Shown piece by piece: positions 40,832 through 49,817 of a DNA stretch of 64,000 bases (within the stretch, counting starts at the first letter, position 1; each line of letters opens with the position of its first letter). Source of the stretch: JBLNDJ01 sp050261515 (GTDB taxonomy: Bacteria > Acidobacteriota > Terriglobia > Bryobacterales > Bryobacteraceae); the NCBI GenBank assembly GCA_050261515.1, contig JBLNDJ010000010.1, positions 1-64,000 on the forward strand, written 5' to 3'. The translations under genes and the position numbers were made by a program. The notes below the pieces were generated by a model that had not been told where the DNA came from, did not search any database, and saw only the letters and a program-made list of their open reading frames with translations.

Positions 40832-42025
40832 CTATTGTTTCAGCAGGCCGGCGAACCCGTTGACGATTGCATTTTCCGCGCAGCCCCGCTTCAGGTGCGT
40901 CGTCCTGATCTCGTAACTGACCTGGTCGTACGCCGAGTCGTCGGGAATGTAGCCGCTCGCTCCGTTGGCGTGCGTCACCATGATCACGCGCGGCCCGGCG
41001 GTCTTCTTCAGGTGCCAGTAGATTGGAGTGAGCACTTCTCCCGACACGCCCGCGAGCGCGACGTCGCCGATCGTGAGCAGCGAGAGGCGTATGCTCACCG
41101 GCGCATCGGTCTTGCCGGGACAGGTGACCACGGTCTGGGCGGCCTGCACGCTCGCCGCGGGTTTCGTTTCGATCGATTTCGCCACGCGCACGATCTCCTC
41201 GCCAAGAATCCGGCCGAGCGCGGCGACTTTGTCGAATTCGTTCCCCGGCCCGTAGATGGCGTTCTGGTCGCCGGCCGCGCCGCTCGTCCACGGCGCGACG
41301 ACTTTTCCGCCGAACTGCTCCTCGACGAAGCGAGCGGCGGCGCCCGGCAGGTCGCCGGAAATCTTAAGGTTCTCCTGGCCCATCACCACGCCATGCACGG
41401 CGTAGTTGCTGAAGATGGCGATCGGCTCTCCCGCCGGAGTTTCAAATTTTATGACGGCGACTGTTTTGTCCGAAGGGCCGTCCGGATTGATGCCGAGGTT
41501 CCACGAGCCGTCCGCCATGCGGGCGCGCCGGTTCACGTTCACGTTGGCCCGGCCCGTGCCGTAGCCCACGCGCGCGGGTTGCATGCTCGCCTGCGCCTGC
41601 TTCACCGCCGCTACGACCGAGTCTTCGAGCGTCGCGATCCACGCGGCCTGTTTCGCGTCCGGTTCACCTTCGTAGACGCCGTTTTGCGGCGCGGCGTGCG
41701 TATGGACGGCGGCAATCAGGACGCGCTCCGGCTTGATGCCGGTCGCGGCCTCGATGCGGGCGGCCATGCGCTTGCACGCGGCTTCGCGGAAGGCGACGAC
41801 GTCCGCCGCGACGATCGCCGCGGGGCCGCTGCCGCCGTCGAAGACGATGGCGCGGGCGTAGAGGCGATCGTCTATGGCGGTGAAGCCTTGCGTGCGGGCG
41901 GCGTAACCGCTCATCGGCAGGGCGGATCCCGCGGCGGGCGTCACATCGATACGGGCGGCGCCGGCGCGAAAATCGGCGCATTGCGCCGCTGCGGCGGCGA
42001 CCAGCAGGCAAACCCCGAGTTTCAT
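40832..42025 (-). CDS. Secreted neutral ceramidase-like amidase
   Basis: A 397-residue protein with signal peptide (about 1-17) followed by the neutral/alkaline ceramidase N-terminal domain: FRAGAARIDVTP opening, the zinc motif AAVHTHAAPQNG, a second His motif NYAVHGVVMG, and a GDQNAIYGPG segment. Bacterial ceramidase-like proteins hydrolyse sphingolipid amides, but many acidobacterial copies have no known substrate. It lacks the C-terminal immunoglobulin-like domain of true ceramidases. It is divergent from padR and lies 57 bases upstream of the ADOP permease in the same direction. Confidence 0.85.
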   Translation of the reverse strand: MKLGVCLLVAAAAAQCADFRAGAARIDVTPAAGSALPMSGYAARTQGFTAIDDRLYARAIVFDGGSGPAAIVAADVVAFREAACKRMAARIEAATGIKPERVLIAAVHTHAAPQNGVYEGEPDAKQAAWIATLEDSVVAAVKQAQASMQPARVGYGTGRANVNVNRRARMADGSWNLGINPDGPSDKTVAVIKFETPAGEPIAIFSNYAVHGVVMGQENLKISGDLPGAAARFVEEQFGGKVVAPWTSGAAGDQNAIYGPGNEFDKVAALGRILGEEIVRVAKSIETKPAASVQAAQTVVTCPGKTDAPVSIRLSLLTIGDVALAGVSGEVLTPIYWHLKKTAGPRVIMVTHANGASGYIPDDSAYDQVSYEIRTTHLKRGCAENAIVNGFAGLLKQ

Positions 42026-42082
42026 GATTGTTGAACCTATCACAGTTTCGCTTGACAGGGAACCGCCTCCGGCCTCACTATA

Positions 42083-42101
42083 CTCCTAGCGAGCTTAGGA
42101 G
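42083..42101 (+). promoter_or_regulatory. Candidate PadR operator upstream of padR-ADOP
   Basis: CTCCTA (42083-42088) and TAGGAG (42096-42101) are a perfect 6-bp inverted repeat with a 7-base centre. It overlaps a TATACT hexamer (42079-42084) and the AGGAG ribosome-binding sequence before the padR ATG, which is where an autorepressor would bind. A TTGACA at 42052-42057 is 21 bases from TATACT, too far for an ideal promoter. Confidence 0.5.
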
Positions 42102-42111
42102 AGAAACGCTC

Positions 42112-42453
42112 ATGCCGCCGCAGGCAGACCTGTTACCGGGCACCCTCGATTTATTGATCCTGAAAGCCGTCTCGCTCGGCCCGCAGCACGGCTACGGGGT
42201 TCTGCTGCGCATCGAGCAGATCACGAAAGGCGCGCTGTCGATCGAGCAGGGAGCGCTGTATCCCGCGCTGTACCGGCTCGAGCGGCGCGGCCTGCTCAAA
42301 ACCGAGTGGGGCGTTTCGGACAACAACCGGAAAGCGAAGTTCTACCAGCTGACGCCCGCGGGCGCGAAACGGCTCGACGACGAGACGCTCGGGTGGAACC
42401 GGCTCGTCTCCGCGATGCGGCTGGCGCTCAACAGCCGTGTGGAGGAGGTGTAA
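42112..42453 (+). CDS. PadR family transcriptional regulator
   Basis: A 113-residue winged-helix repressor: LPGTLDLLILKAVSLGPQHGYG opening, the recognition region IEQGALYPALYRLERRGLL, and the wing KAKFYQLTPAGAKRL, followed by a short C-terminal dimerisation helix. PadR genes precede ADOP permeases throughout the acidobacteria. The stop codon overlaps the permease start (TAATG). It likely represses its own operon through the palindrome at 42083-42101; the ligand is unknown. Confidence 0.93.
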   Translation: MPPQADLLPGTLDLLILKAVSLGPQHGYGVLLRIEQITKGALSIEQGALYPALYRLERRGLLKTEWGVSDNNRKAKFYQLTPAGAKRLDDETLGWNRLVSAMRLALNSRVEEV

Positions 42454-45044
42454 TGTCACGCCGCTCGCGCGCCGAATCGGAAATGGCGGAGGAACTCAGG
42501 TTCCACATGGAGAGCCGAGCCGCCGATCTGGAACGCTCCGGCCTCAGCGCGGAGGAAGCGGCGCGCCGCGCGCGGCTCGAGTTCGGCAGCGTCGAGGGCT
42601 GCAAGGAAAGCTGCCGCGAAGCGCGCGGCTTCCGGCCCTTCGACGAGTTGCGGGCCGACCTGCGGTACGCCGCCAGGACGCTGCGCCGCAGCCCGGGCTT
42701 CGCCGCGATGGCCGCGCTGTCGCTGGCGCTGGGCATCGGCGTGAACGTGCTGATGTTTGTCTCGCTTTACCACATCGTGCTGCATCCGTTTCCATACCCG
42801 GACCTGGCCCGCATCGCCACAGTGACGGCAACGCGCGCCCAGTCTCCGTGGGAGCGGGGCCCGGTCGCTCCCGCCGACTATCTCGACTTCGCGCAGGCGA
42901 ACCGCTCCTTCGAGACCCTGGCCGCGTATCGCGGATGGGACGCGAATCTCACCGGCGTGAGCCGCCCGGACCACGTACAGGGCGCGCTGGCATCGGCGGA
43001 GTTCTTCGCCGTGCTCGGCATGCGCCCTCTGCGCGGCCGCGTATTCAGCGCCGCCGAGTGCGAGCCGGGCAAGGACGCCGTGGTGGTGGTCAGCTACGGC
43101 TTCTGGCGGACGCGCCTCGGAGCGCGGCCGGGCGCGGTGGGGGAAACGCTCTCGCTCGGCGGCCGCAAGCACACCGTAATCGGCGTGATGCCGGAGGAAT
43201 TCAACCTGCCGCTTTCCTCGGAGCTCTGGGCGCCGCTCGCCCTCACTCCGGCGGAGAGGAACGAGCGCGCCGGGCGGACGCTCATGGCGATCGGGAAGCT
43301 GAAGCCCGGCGTCCCGGCCGCGCAGGCCGGCAAGGACCTCGACGCGATCGCCCGGGCGCTGGAGCAACGCTACCCGCGGACGAACGAAGACCGGCGCGTG
43401 CTCGTGGCGTCCATGCGCGATTCCATGCGGACCGAAAGCAGCCGGTTCGTCCTGGTGCTGATGGGCGCGGCGTTGTTCGTGCTGCTGCTCGCGTGCAGCA
43501 ACGTGGGCAGCCTGCAGATCGCGCGCGCTCTGGGACGGCAACGGGAGTTCGGCCTGCGCAGCGCGCTCGGCGCGAACCGGTTCCGCATCGTCCGGCAGCT
43601 TCTGACCGAGGGCCTGGTGCTCGGCGCGGCGGGCGGGGCGCTCGGCCTCGTGCTGGCCGCGTGGGCAGCGCAACTCCAGCGCGCAAGCCTTCCGGCGATT
43701 GCGTTCCGCTACGTTCCGGGGCTGCGGGACGTGCGGATCAACGGCGAGGCCATCCTGCTCGCGGTCGCGCTTTCGTTCGCCGCGAGCATGCTGTGCTGCC
43801 TGCCCGCGATCTTCCAGGCGATGCGGCAGGCGGACGTGAGCGGCGTGCTCAATGAAGGCGAGCGCAGCGTAGGCGCATCGCCGGCGCGCAACCGGCTCCG
43901 CACGGCGCTCGTCGTCACGGAGGTGGCGCTCGCGTTCGTGCTTCTGGCCGGCGCGGGCTTGATGGTGGGAACGTTCCAGCGCATGCTCGCGGTCAACCTC
44001 GGCTACGATCCCCATGGGGTTCTGAAGGGCGATATCGCGCTCGACGGCGAGCAATACCGCGACCCGGCGCGCATGGCGGGGTTCTGCGACGCCGTGCTCC
44101 GCAATCTGAACGGCCTTCCGGAAGTGCGGGCGGCGGCCGCGTCGGGCGGGCTCGGCCCCGCCGCCGAGGTATCGATCGAAGGCCGCGCACAGCCCCGGCC
44201 CGGCGAAATCAACCCGGAGATCTTCGCTGTCACGCCGCGCTTTCTCGAAACGATGCGGATTCCGCTCGCCGCCGGCCGCTGGATCTCGGAACGGGACGGA
44301 CCGGAGGCGGCGCGGGTGGTCGTGCTGAGCGCGTCGGTCGCGAACCGGTATTGGCCCTCTTCGAGCCCGATCGGCCGGCGCGTGAAGCTCGGCGGACCCG
44401 ATTCGCCGTGGCTGACCGTGGCGGGCGTAGCCGGGGACGTCAACGAATGGTTCAACGGAAAGCCCCGGCCCGCGGCCTATGTCGCCTACCGGCAGTTCCC
44501 TCAGGCGTCGATGCGAATCGTCGTTCGCGGCGCGCACGATCCGGGGAATCTCGCGGGCGTGCTTCGCGCGGAAACGCAGGCGGCCGGCAGGGAGCAGCCG
44601 GTCTACAACCTCCAGACCATCGAGCAGCAGATCTACGACGAAACCTCCGGCGTCCGCCACGCGGCCAGTATGATGACCCTCTACGCCGCGATCGCCTTGC
44701 TGCTGGCCGTCACGGGCATCTACTCGATCAGCGCGTACTTTGTCGCGCAGCGCACGCGCGAGATCGGATTGCGGATGAGCCTGGGGGCGACGCAGCAGGG
44801 GATTCTGACGATGGTGCTGTCGCACTCGTGCGCGATGAGCGGCATCGGGCTCGCGATCGGCCTGCCGCTGGCGATCATGCTGGCGTCCGGGATGGCGCAC
44901 ACGTTGAATGATGTGGTCACGGTGCAGCCGGCGGTCTTTGTGCTCGTGACGGCCGTGCTCGGCGGGCTGGCCGTGCTGGCGGGCTACATCCCGGCGCATC
45001 GCGCGGCGCGCGTCGATCCCATGATCGCGCTGCGCCACGAATAG
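42453..45044 (+). CDS. ADOP-type MacB-like ABC permease with N-terminal prefix domain
   Basis: An 863-residue ADOP permease translated together with PadR. The first ~65 residues form the acidobacterial permease prefix domain (AESEMAEELRFHMESRA, then a helix pair with AARRARLEFGSVEGCKE). Two FtsX/MacB modules follow: a first membrane helix at about 90-110, the PAVRVLV-like periplasmic parts, and the ending GYIPAHRAARVDPMIALRHE. Unlike MacB it carries no ATPase and the second module repeats the first. Function in acidobacteria is unknown; export of a lipid or peptide is the usual guess. Confidence 0.9.
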   Translation: MSRRSRAESEMAEELRFHMESRAADLERSGLSAEEAARRARLEFGSVEGCKESCREARGFRPFDELRADLRYAARTLRRSPGFAAMAALSLALGIGVNVLMFVSLYHIVLHPFPYPDLARIATVTATRAQSPWERGPVAPADYLDFAQANRSFETLAAYRGWDANLTGVSRPDHVQGALASAEFFAVLGMRPLRGRVFSAAECEPGKDAVVVVSYGFWRTRLGARPGAVGETLSLGGRKHTVIGVMPEEFNLPLSSELWAPLALTPAERNERAGRTLMAIGKLKPGVPAAQAGKDLDAIARALEQRYPRTNEDRRVLVASMRDSMRTESSRFVLVLMGAALFVLLLACSNVGSLQIARALGRQREFGLRSALGANRFRIVRQLLTEGLVLGAAGGALGLVLAAWAAQLQRASLPAIAFRYVPGLRDVRINGEAILLAVALSFAASMLCCLPAIFQAMRQADVSGVLNEGERSVGASPARNRLRTALVVTEVALAFVLLAGAGLMVGTFQRMLAVNLGYDPHGVLKGDIALDGEQYRDPARMAGFCDAVLRNLNGLPEVRAAAASGGLGPAAEVSIEGRAQPRPGEINPEIFAVTPRFLETMRIPLAAGRWISERDGPEAARVVVLSASVANRYWPSSSPIGRRVKLGGPDSPWLTVAGVAGDVNEWFNGKPRPAAYVAYRQFPQASMRIVVRGAHDPGNLAGVLRAETQAAGREQPVYNLQTIEQQIYDETSGVRHAASMMTLYAAIALLLAVTGIYSISAYFVAQRTREIGLRMSLGATQQGILTMVLSHSCAMSGIGLAIGLPLAIMLASGMAHTLNDVVTVQPAVFVLVTAVLGGLAVLAGYIPAHRAARVDPMIALRHE

Positions 45045-45069
45045 TTGAGCCGCGACTGGCGGGAGCGGT

Positions 45070-45078
45070 TGCTACAAT
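45070..45078 (+). promoter_or_regulatory. Extended -10 promoter of ggt
   Basis: TGCTACAAT is an extended -10 that ends 8 bases before the ggt ATG. No ribosome-binding site and no clear -35 were found, so a near-leaderless transcript is possible. Confidence 0.35.
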
Positions 45079-45086
45079 CGGTTCGA

Positions 45087-46736
45087 ATGCTCCTCAAGCT
45101 CCCTTTGGCGGTCTGCCTGGTCGCGGGAGCGGTGTGTTCGGGCGCACAGGCGCGCCACGCGATGGTGGTCACGCGCGAGGCAAACGCGACCGAGGCCGCC
45201 GTGTCGATCTTGAAATCGGGCGGCAACGCCGTGGATGCGGCCATTGCGGCCGGCTTCGCCCTCGCGGTGACGCATCCGGCGGCGGGCAATATCGGCGGCG
45301 GCGGGTTCATGCTGATCCGCCTGGTGGACGGGCGCACCACGTTCATCGACTTCCGTGAAACAGCTCCGGCGCGCGCCTCGCACGACATGTACGCCGGGCA
45401 AGCCCGCGCGAGCGTGGACGGCTGGCGCGCGAGCGGCGTGCCCGGCACGGTCCGCGGCTTCGAGCTGGCTTCGAAAAAATACGGGAAAAAGCCCTGGGCC
45501 GAGCTGATCGCGCCCGCGATCGCGCTCGCCGCCCGCGGCTTTCCGGTCAGCGCGGCGCTCGCGGCCGGCCTGAAAGACCAAGCCCCGCGCCTGAGCCTCT
45601 ATCCGGATTCGAAGCGCATTTTTCTCAAAAACGGGCATTTTTACAGCCCAAACGAGTATCTATCGCAGCCTGAGCTGGCAATTACGCTCGAACGCATCGC
45701 GCGCGGGGGCGCGAAGGAGTTTTACGAAGGCGACATCGCGCGCCGGCTTGCGGCCTCGATGACCAGCCGCGGCGGGCTCATCACGCTCGACGACCTCAGG
45801 AGCTATAAAGCCGTCGAACGCGCGCCGCTTACCGGCAGCTATCGCGGCTATGACATCATTTCCGCGCCGCCGCCGAGTTCCGGCGGAATCGGCCTGCTCG
45901 AAATATTGGGCATTCTCGAGGGCACGGATTATGCGAAGCACGGCGCCGGGTCCGCAGGCGAGATCCACTACACCGCCGAAGCCATGCGGCGTTTTTTCGC
46001 GGACCGCTCCGAATATCTCGGCGACCCCGATTTCGTCCGCGTGCCGGTGGCGGGGCTTCTGGATAAGCGGTATCTGGCCGGCCTGCGGAAGTCGATTGAC
46101 CCGGAGCGCGCCACTCCGAGCGCGCGGCTCAAGCCGGGGCGCCTCGCCGCCGCGGCCGAAAGCGCGCAGACGACGCACTACTCGATCGTGGACGCCGCCG
46201 GAAACGCGGTCGCGGTCACCTACACGCTGAACGGCAGCTACGGAAGCGGCGTCACGGCGCCGGGCCTGGGATTCCTGCTCAACAACGAGATGGACGATTT
46301 CGCCGCGCGCCCCGGCTCGCCGAATATGTTCGGTCTCCTGCAGGGCGAGGCGAACGCGATCGCGCCCGGCAAGCGGCCGCTCTCGTCGATGACTCCCACC
46401 ATCGTGCTCCGCGGGGGCAAGCTGTATCTCGTCGTGGGGTCGCCCGGCGGCCCGCGCATCATCCCGGCCGTCCTCGAAGTGATTCAGAACGTCCTCGATT
46501 TCAAGATGGACATACAGGAAGCCGTGGCGCGGCCGCGGTTCCATCACCAGTGGCTCCCGGACGTTCTGCTGCTCGAACAAGGCATCCCGCGGGAGGTTGC
46601 CGATGAGTTGCGGGCGCGCGGGCACAACACGGAGCGGATCCGGTCCATGGGAGAGGTCGCGGCCATTCTCGTCCAGGACGGCCGCCTCGAAGGCGCGGCG
46701 GATCCGCGCGCGGAAGGCAAAGCGTCAGGATATTGA
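45087..46736 (+). CDS. ggt: Gamma-glutamyltranspeptidase
   Basis: A 549-residue self-processing periplasmic enzyme that cleaves gamma-glutamyl bonds, for example of glutathione. Signal peptide about 1-20. Processing would occur before the catalytic Thr362 in SAQTTHYSIVDAAGNAV. The NAVAVTYTLNGSYGSGV strand and the lid/acceptor segment KRPLSSMTPTIVLRGG are conserved, as is VGSPGGPRIIP. ATG 45087 puts the signal peptide at the start; an in-frame TTG 42 bases earlier overlaps the ADOP stop and is unlikely. Confidence 0.92.
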   Translation: MLLKLPLAVCLVAGAVCSGAQARHAMVVTREANATEAAVSILKSGGNAVDAAIAAGFALAVTHPAAGNIGGGGFMLIRLVDGRTTFIDFRETAPARASHDMYAGQARASVDGWRASGVPGTVRGFELASKKYGKKPWAELIAPAIALAARGFPVSAALAAGLKDQAPRLSLYPDSKRIFLKNGHFYSPNEYLSQPELAITLERIARGGAKEFYEGDIARRLAASMTSRGGLITLDDLRSYKAVERAPLTGSYRGYDIISAPPPSSGGIGLLEILGILEGTDYAKHGAGSAGEIHYTAEAMRRFFADRSEYLGDPDFVRVPVAGLLDKRYLAGLRKSIDPERATPSARLKPGRLAAAAESAQTTHYSIVDAAGNAVAVTYTLNGSYGSGVTAPGLGFLLNNEMDDFAARPGSPNMFGLLQGEANAIAPGKRPLSSMTPTIVLRGGKLYLVVGSPGGPRIIPAVLEVIQNVLDFKMDIQEAVARPRFHHQWLPDVLLLEQGIPREVADELRARGHNTERIRSMGEVAAILVQDGRLEGAADPRAEGKASGY

Positions 46737-46743
46737 AAACGCC

Positions 46744-47574
46744 ATGAAGCACTCACTTTCCACTCATCTGTTCGTCAATCACCGGCTGACCACGGCGTGG
46801 CTCGAGCGCATACAACACGCGGGCATCGAGTCGGTCGAGATCTTCTGCGCCCGCCAGCACTTCGATTACACCAACCGAGCGCAGGTCGCCGAGTTCGGCC
46901 ACTGGTTCCGCGATTCGGAGCTGAAGCTGCAGTCGCTGCACGCGCCGATCTACACGGATGAGGTGTGGGGGCGCTCGGGGCCGCACTCGATCATCACGAT
47001 CACCGAAACCGTGAAGGCGAAGCGCATCCGGATGGTGGACGAGATCAAGCGCGCCCTCGAAGTATCAGAGACCGTTCCGTTCCAATACCTGATTCAGCAC
47101 CTCGGCACGGGCGGTGAAGAGTACGACGAGCGCAAGCTCGACGCGGCGTTTTCCTCGCTCGACGAGCTGAGCGTGTTCGCGCGCCAGCGCGGCGTCGAGA
47201 TCCTGCTCGAAAACATTCCGAACGCGCTTTCGAGCGCCGAGCGGCTCATGGCGTTCATCGGCATGACGCATCTCAACCTGAATTTCTGCTTCGACACCGG
47301 GCACGCGAACATGAACGAGGGCGTCGAGGCGGCGTTCGAAATTATGAAAGGCCGGATCCGGTCGACGCACGTGCACGACAACGACGGCTCCGAAGACAAG
47401 CACGTCTGGCCGCTCGTCGGCGATGGCGGCACTATCCCCTGGAAGCGCACGATGGAGCTGCTGCGGTCCTGCGGCGACCAGTTCCCGCTGCTGCTCGAGC
47501 TAAAGGAAGTCGCGGACCGCAAGCACCCTATCGACGACGCGGCCGAGATTTTCGAGCGATTGGAGAACCTCTAG
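46744..47574 (+). CDS. Sugar phosphate isomerase/epimerase (xylose isomerase-like TIM barrel)
   Basis: A 276-residue AP-endonuclease-2/xylose-isomerase-type barrel. Metal ligands are suggested by the Glu in EILLENIPN, the Asp/His in FCFDTGHANM, the His pair in STHVHDNDGSEDKHV and the Glu in LLLELKE. These match the IolE/IolI group that epimerises or isomerises sugars or inosose. Substrate unknown. It lies 7 bases after ggt and its stop codon is followed at once by the asnS start, so the three may be co-transcribed. Confidence 0.82.
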   Translation: MKHSLSTHLFVNHRLTTAWLERIQHAGIESVEIFCARQHFDYTNRAQVAEFGHWFRDSELKLQSLHAPIYTDEVWGRSGPHSIITITETVKAKRIRMVDEIKRALEVSETVPFQYLIQHLGTGGEEYDERKLDAAFSSLDELSVFARQRGVEILLENIPNALSSAERLMAFIGMTHLNLNFCFDTGHANMNEGVEAAFEIMKGRIRSTHVHDNDGSEDKHVWPLVGDGGTIPWKRTMELLRSCGDQFPLLLELKEVADRKHPIDDAAEIFERLENL

Positions 47575-48885
47575 ATGAAGCCTCCGGCAATCAGGATTGA
47601 GGACGCGGCGCGGCACGTCGGCGAGACGGTCAGCATTCCGGGATGGCTGTACAATCTGCGCCGGTCGGGAAAGATCGTGTTCCCGCTTCTGCGCGACGGC
47701 ACGGGCATCATGCAGTGCGTCGGCGTGAAGAGCGCGCTCGCCGAGGACGTCTTCGAGACGCTCAAGAACCTCACGCAGGAATCGTCGCTCATCGTCACCG
47801 GCAAACTGCGGGCCGAGCAGCGCGCGCCCGGCGGCCACGAGCTCGACATCGAGTCGGTTGAGGTGCTCGACCGCGTGCCCGAGAGCGACCCCTACCCGAT
47901 CACGCCCAAGGAGCACGGCATCGACTTCCTGATGGACCACCGGCACCTGTGGCTGCGCAGCCGCCGCCAGCACGCGATTCTGCGCGTGCGCCACGAAGTG
48001 ATCCGCGCGGTGCGCGACTATTTCGACTCGCACGGTTTCGTCCTCGTGGATACGCCGATTTTCACGCCCAGCGCCTGCGAGGGCACCACGAACCTTTTCG
48101 AGGTGAATTACTTCGACGAGGAGAAGGTGTACCTGACGCAGTCCGGCCAGCTTTATAACGAAGCGACCGCGATGGCGATGGGGAAGGTGTACTGCTTCGG
48201 GCCGACGTTCCGCGCCGAGCGTTCGAAGACGCGCCGCCACCTGACCGAGTTCTGGATGGTCGAGCCCGAGATGGCCTTCGCGGATCTCGATGAAGTGAAG
48301 CGTGTGGCCGAGGAGATGGTGGTCCACGTGGTGGGCCGCGTGCTCGAAAACCGGCGCGAGGAATTGAAGGAACTGGAACGCGACGTCGCGAAGCTCGAGT
48401 CCGTGAAGGCGCCGTTCCCGCGCATCACGTACGACGAGGCGGTGAAGCGGCTTCAGGCGAAGGGCAGCGAGATCCAGTGGGGCGGCGATTTCGGCAACGC
48501 CGACGAGACTCTGCTGGCCGAGGATTTCGACCGTCCGGTGATGGTAGACCGCTACCCGGCCGAGATCAAAGCGTTCTACATGGCGCCCGATCCGGAGCGG
48601 CCCGAAGTGGCGCTCGGCGTCGATGTGCTCGCGCCCGAAGGCTACGGCGAGATCATCGGAGGAGGCCAGCGCATTCACGACCTCGACCTGCTGCTGAAGA
48701 GGATCGACGAACAGAAGCTGCCGCGCGAAGCGTTCGACTGGTACATCGACCTGAGGAAATACGGCACGGTGCCGCACGGCGGCTTCGGCATGGGCATCGA
48801 GCGCTGCGTGGCGTGGGTCTGCGGAATCGAGCACGTGCGGGAGACGATCGCGTTTCCGCGAATGCTCTACAGGACGAAACCTTAG
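47575..48885 (+). CDS. asnS: Asparaginyl-tRNA synthetase
   Basis: A 436-residue class IIb synthetase. An OB-fold anticodon-binding domain (about 18-105, with VSIPGWLYNLRRSGKIVF) precedes the catalytic core, with motif 2 in FRAERSKTRRHLTEFWMVEPEM and motif 3 in GGFGMGIERCVAW followed by HVRETIAFPR. It charges tRNA-Asn with Asn directly. The residues around the amino acid pocket are those of AsnRS rather than AspRS (length near 430, no bacterial-type insertion domain). Starts immediately after the previous stop. Confidence 0.92.
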   Translation: MKPPAIRIEDAARHVGETVSIPGWLYNLRRSGKIVFPLLRDGTGIMQCVGVKSALAEDVFETLKNLTQESSLIVTGKLRAEQRAPGGHELDIESVEVLDRVPESDPYPITPKEHGIDFLMDHRHLWLRSRRQHAILRVRHEVIRAVRDYFDSHGFVLVDTPIFTPSACEGTTNLFEVNYFDEEKVYLTQSGQLYNEATAMAMGKVYCFGPTFRAERSKTRRHLTEFWMVEPEMAFADLDEVKRVAEEMVVHVVGRVLENRREELKELERDVAKLESVKAPFPRITYDEAVKRLQAKGSEIQWGGDFGNADETLLAEDFDRPVMVDRYPAEIKAFYMAPDPERPEVALGVDVLAPEGYGEIIGGGQRIHDLDLLLKRIDEQKLPREAFDWYIDLRKYGTVPHGGFGMGIERCVAWVCGIEHVRETIAFPRMLYRTKP

Positions 48886-48902
48886 GGTCCACCGGGGTCG
48901 CT

Positions 48903-49817
48903 ATGCGCAACTCCAAGATCGCGGTCATCGGCGCTCCGCTCGACCTCGGCGCGGGCCGCCGCGGCGTCGATATGGGCGTCTCGGCGATCCGTTTCGCGTG
49001 CCTGGGGCAGCGGCTCGCCGAACTCGGCTACAAGGTCGAAGACCTCGGCAACGTCGCGGTCGAGCAGCCGGAGCGCGTGTCGTCCGGCCCGCGCAACGCG
49101 CGCTACCTTCCGCAGATCGCCCACACGTGCACGCGCCTGGCCGAAGCGGTCGAAGACGCGCTCACGCGCGGCCGCATGCCGCTCGTGATCGGCGGCGATC
49201 ACTCGATCGCGATCGGCACCGTCGCGGGCCTCGCTAACCATTACCGGAAAGAAAAGAAAGCCGCCGGGCTGCTCTGGATCGACGCCCATGCCGACATGAA
49301 CACGCCGCAGACCAGCCCCAGCGGCAACATACACGGCATGCCGCTCGCCTGCATCACCGGCACAGGCCCGCGCGCGCTCACGCACATCTTCGGCTACGCG
49401 CCGAAGGTGGACCCGAAGAACGTCGCGCTGGTCGGAATCCGCGACGTCGATGCGCTCGAAAAGCCGCACGTCAAGCAATCCGGCGTGCGCGCCTTCACCA
49501 TGCGCGACATCGACGAGCGCGGAATGCGCGCCGTGATGGAGGAAGCCCTCCAGATCGTTCAGGCCGGCACCGAAGGCTTCGACGTCTCGCTCGACATGGA
49601 CTCGGTCGATCCCGAAAACGCCCCCGGCGTCGGAACGCCCGTGCGCGGCGGCCTGAGCTACCGCGAGGCGCACCTCGCCATGGAGATGATCGGCGATTCG
49701 GGCGGTATGGCGTCCATGGAAGTTGTGGAGGTAAATCCTGTGTATGACGAAGCGAACCGCACCGCGCTGCTCGCGGTCGAGCTGGTCGCTTCCGCGATGG
49801 GAAAACGAATTCTATGA
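48903..49817 (+). CDS. rocF: Arginase
   Basis: A 304-residue ureohydrolase of the arginase type: manganese ligands His100 in GGDHSIAIG, Asp127/His129/Asp131 in IDAHADMNTP, and an Asp pair in SLDMDSVDPENAPGVGTP. The SGNIHGMPLA motif, which binds the guanidinium side, favours arginase over agmatinase. It yields ornithine and urea. Translation of ddl is coupled to it by an ATGA overlap. Confidence 0.92.
   Translation: MRNSKIAVIGAPLDLGAGRRGVDMGVSAIRFACLGQRLAELGYKVEDLGNVAVEQPERVSSGPRNARYLPQIAHTCTRLAEAVEDALTRGRMPLVIGGDHSIAIGTVAGLANHYRKEKKAAGLLWIDAHADMNTPQTSPSGNIHGMPLACITGTGPRALTHIFGYAPKVDPKNVALVGIRDVDALEKPHVKQSGVRAFTMRDIDERGMRAVMEEALQIVQAGTEGFDVSLDMDSVDPENAPGVGTPVRGGLSYREAHLAMEMIGDSGGMASMEVVEVNPVYDEANRTALLAVELVASAMGKRIL

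Noticed and set aside
42456..45038. 860-codon minus-strand frame opposite the second ADOP permease
   Set aside because: Composition is that of antisense sequence (His/Arg/Asp-rich), while the plus-strand permease is complete with family motifs.
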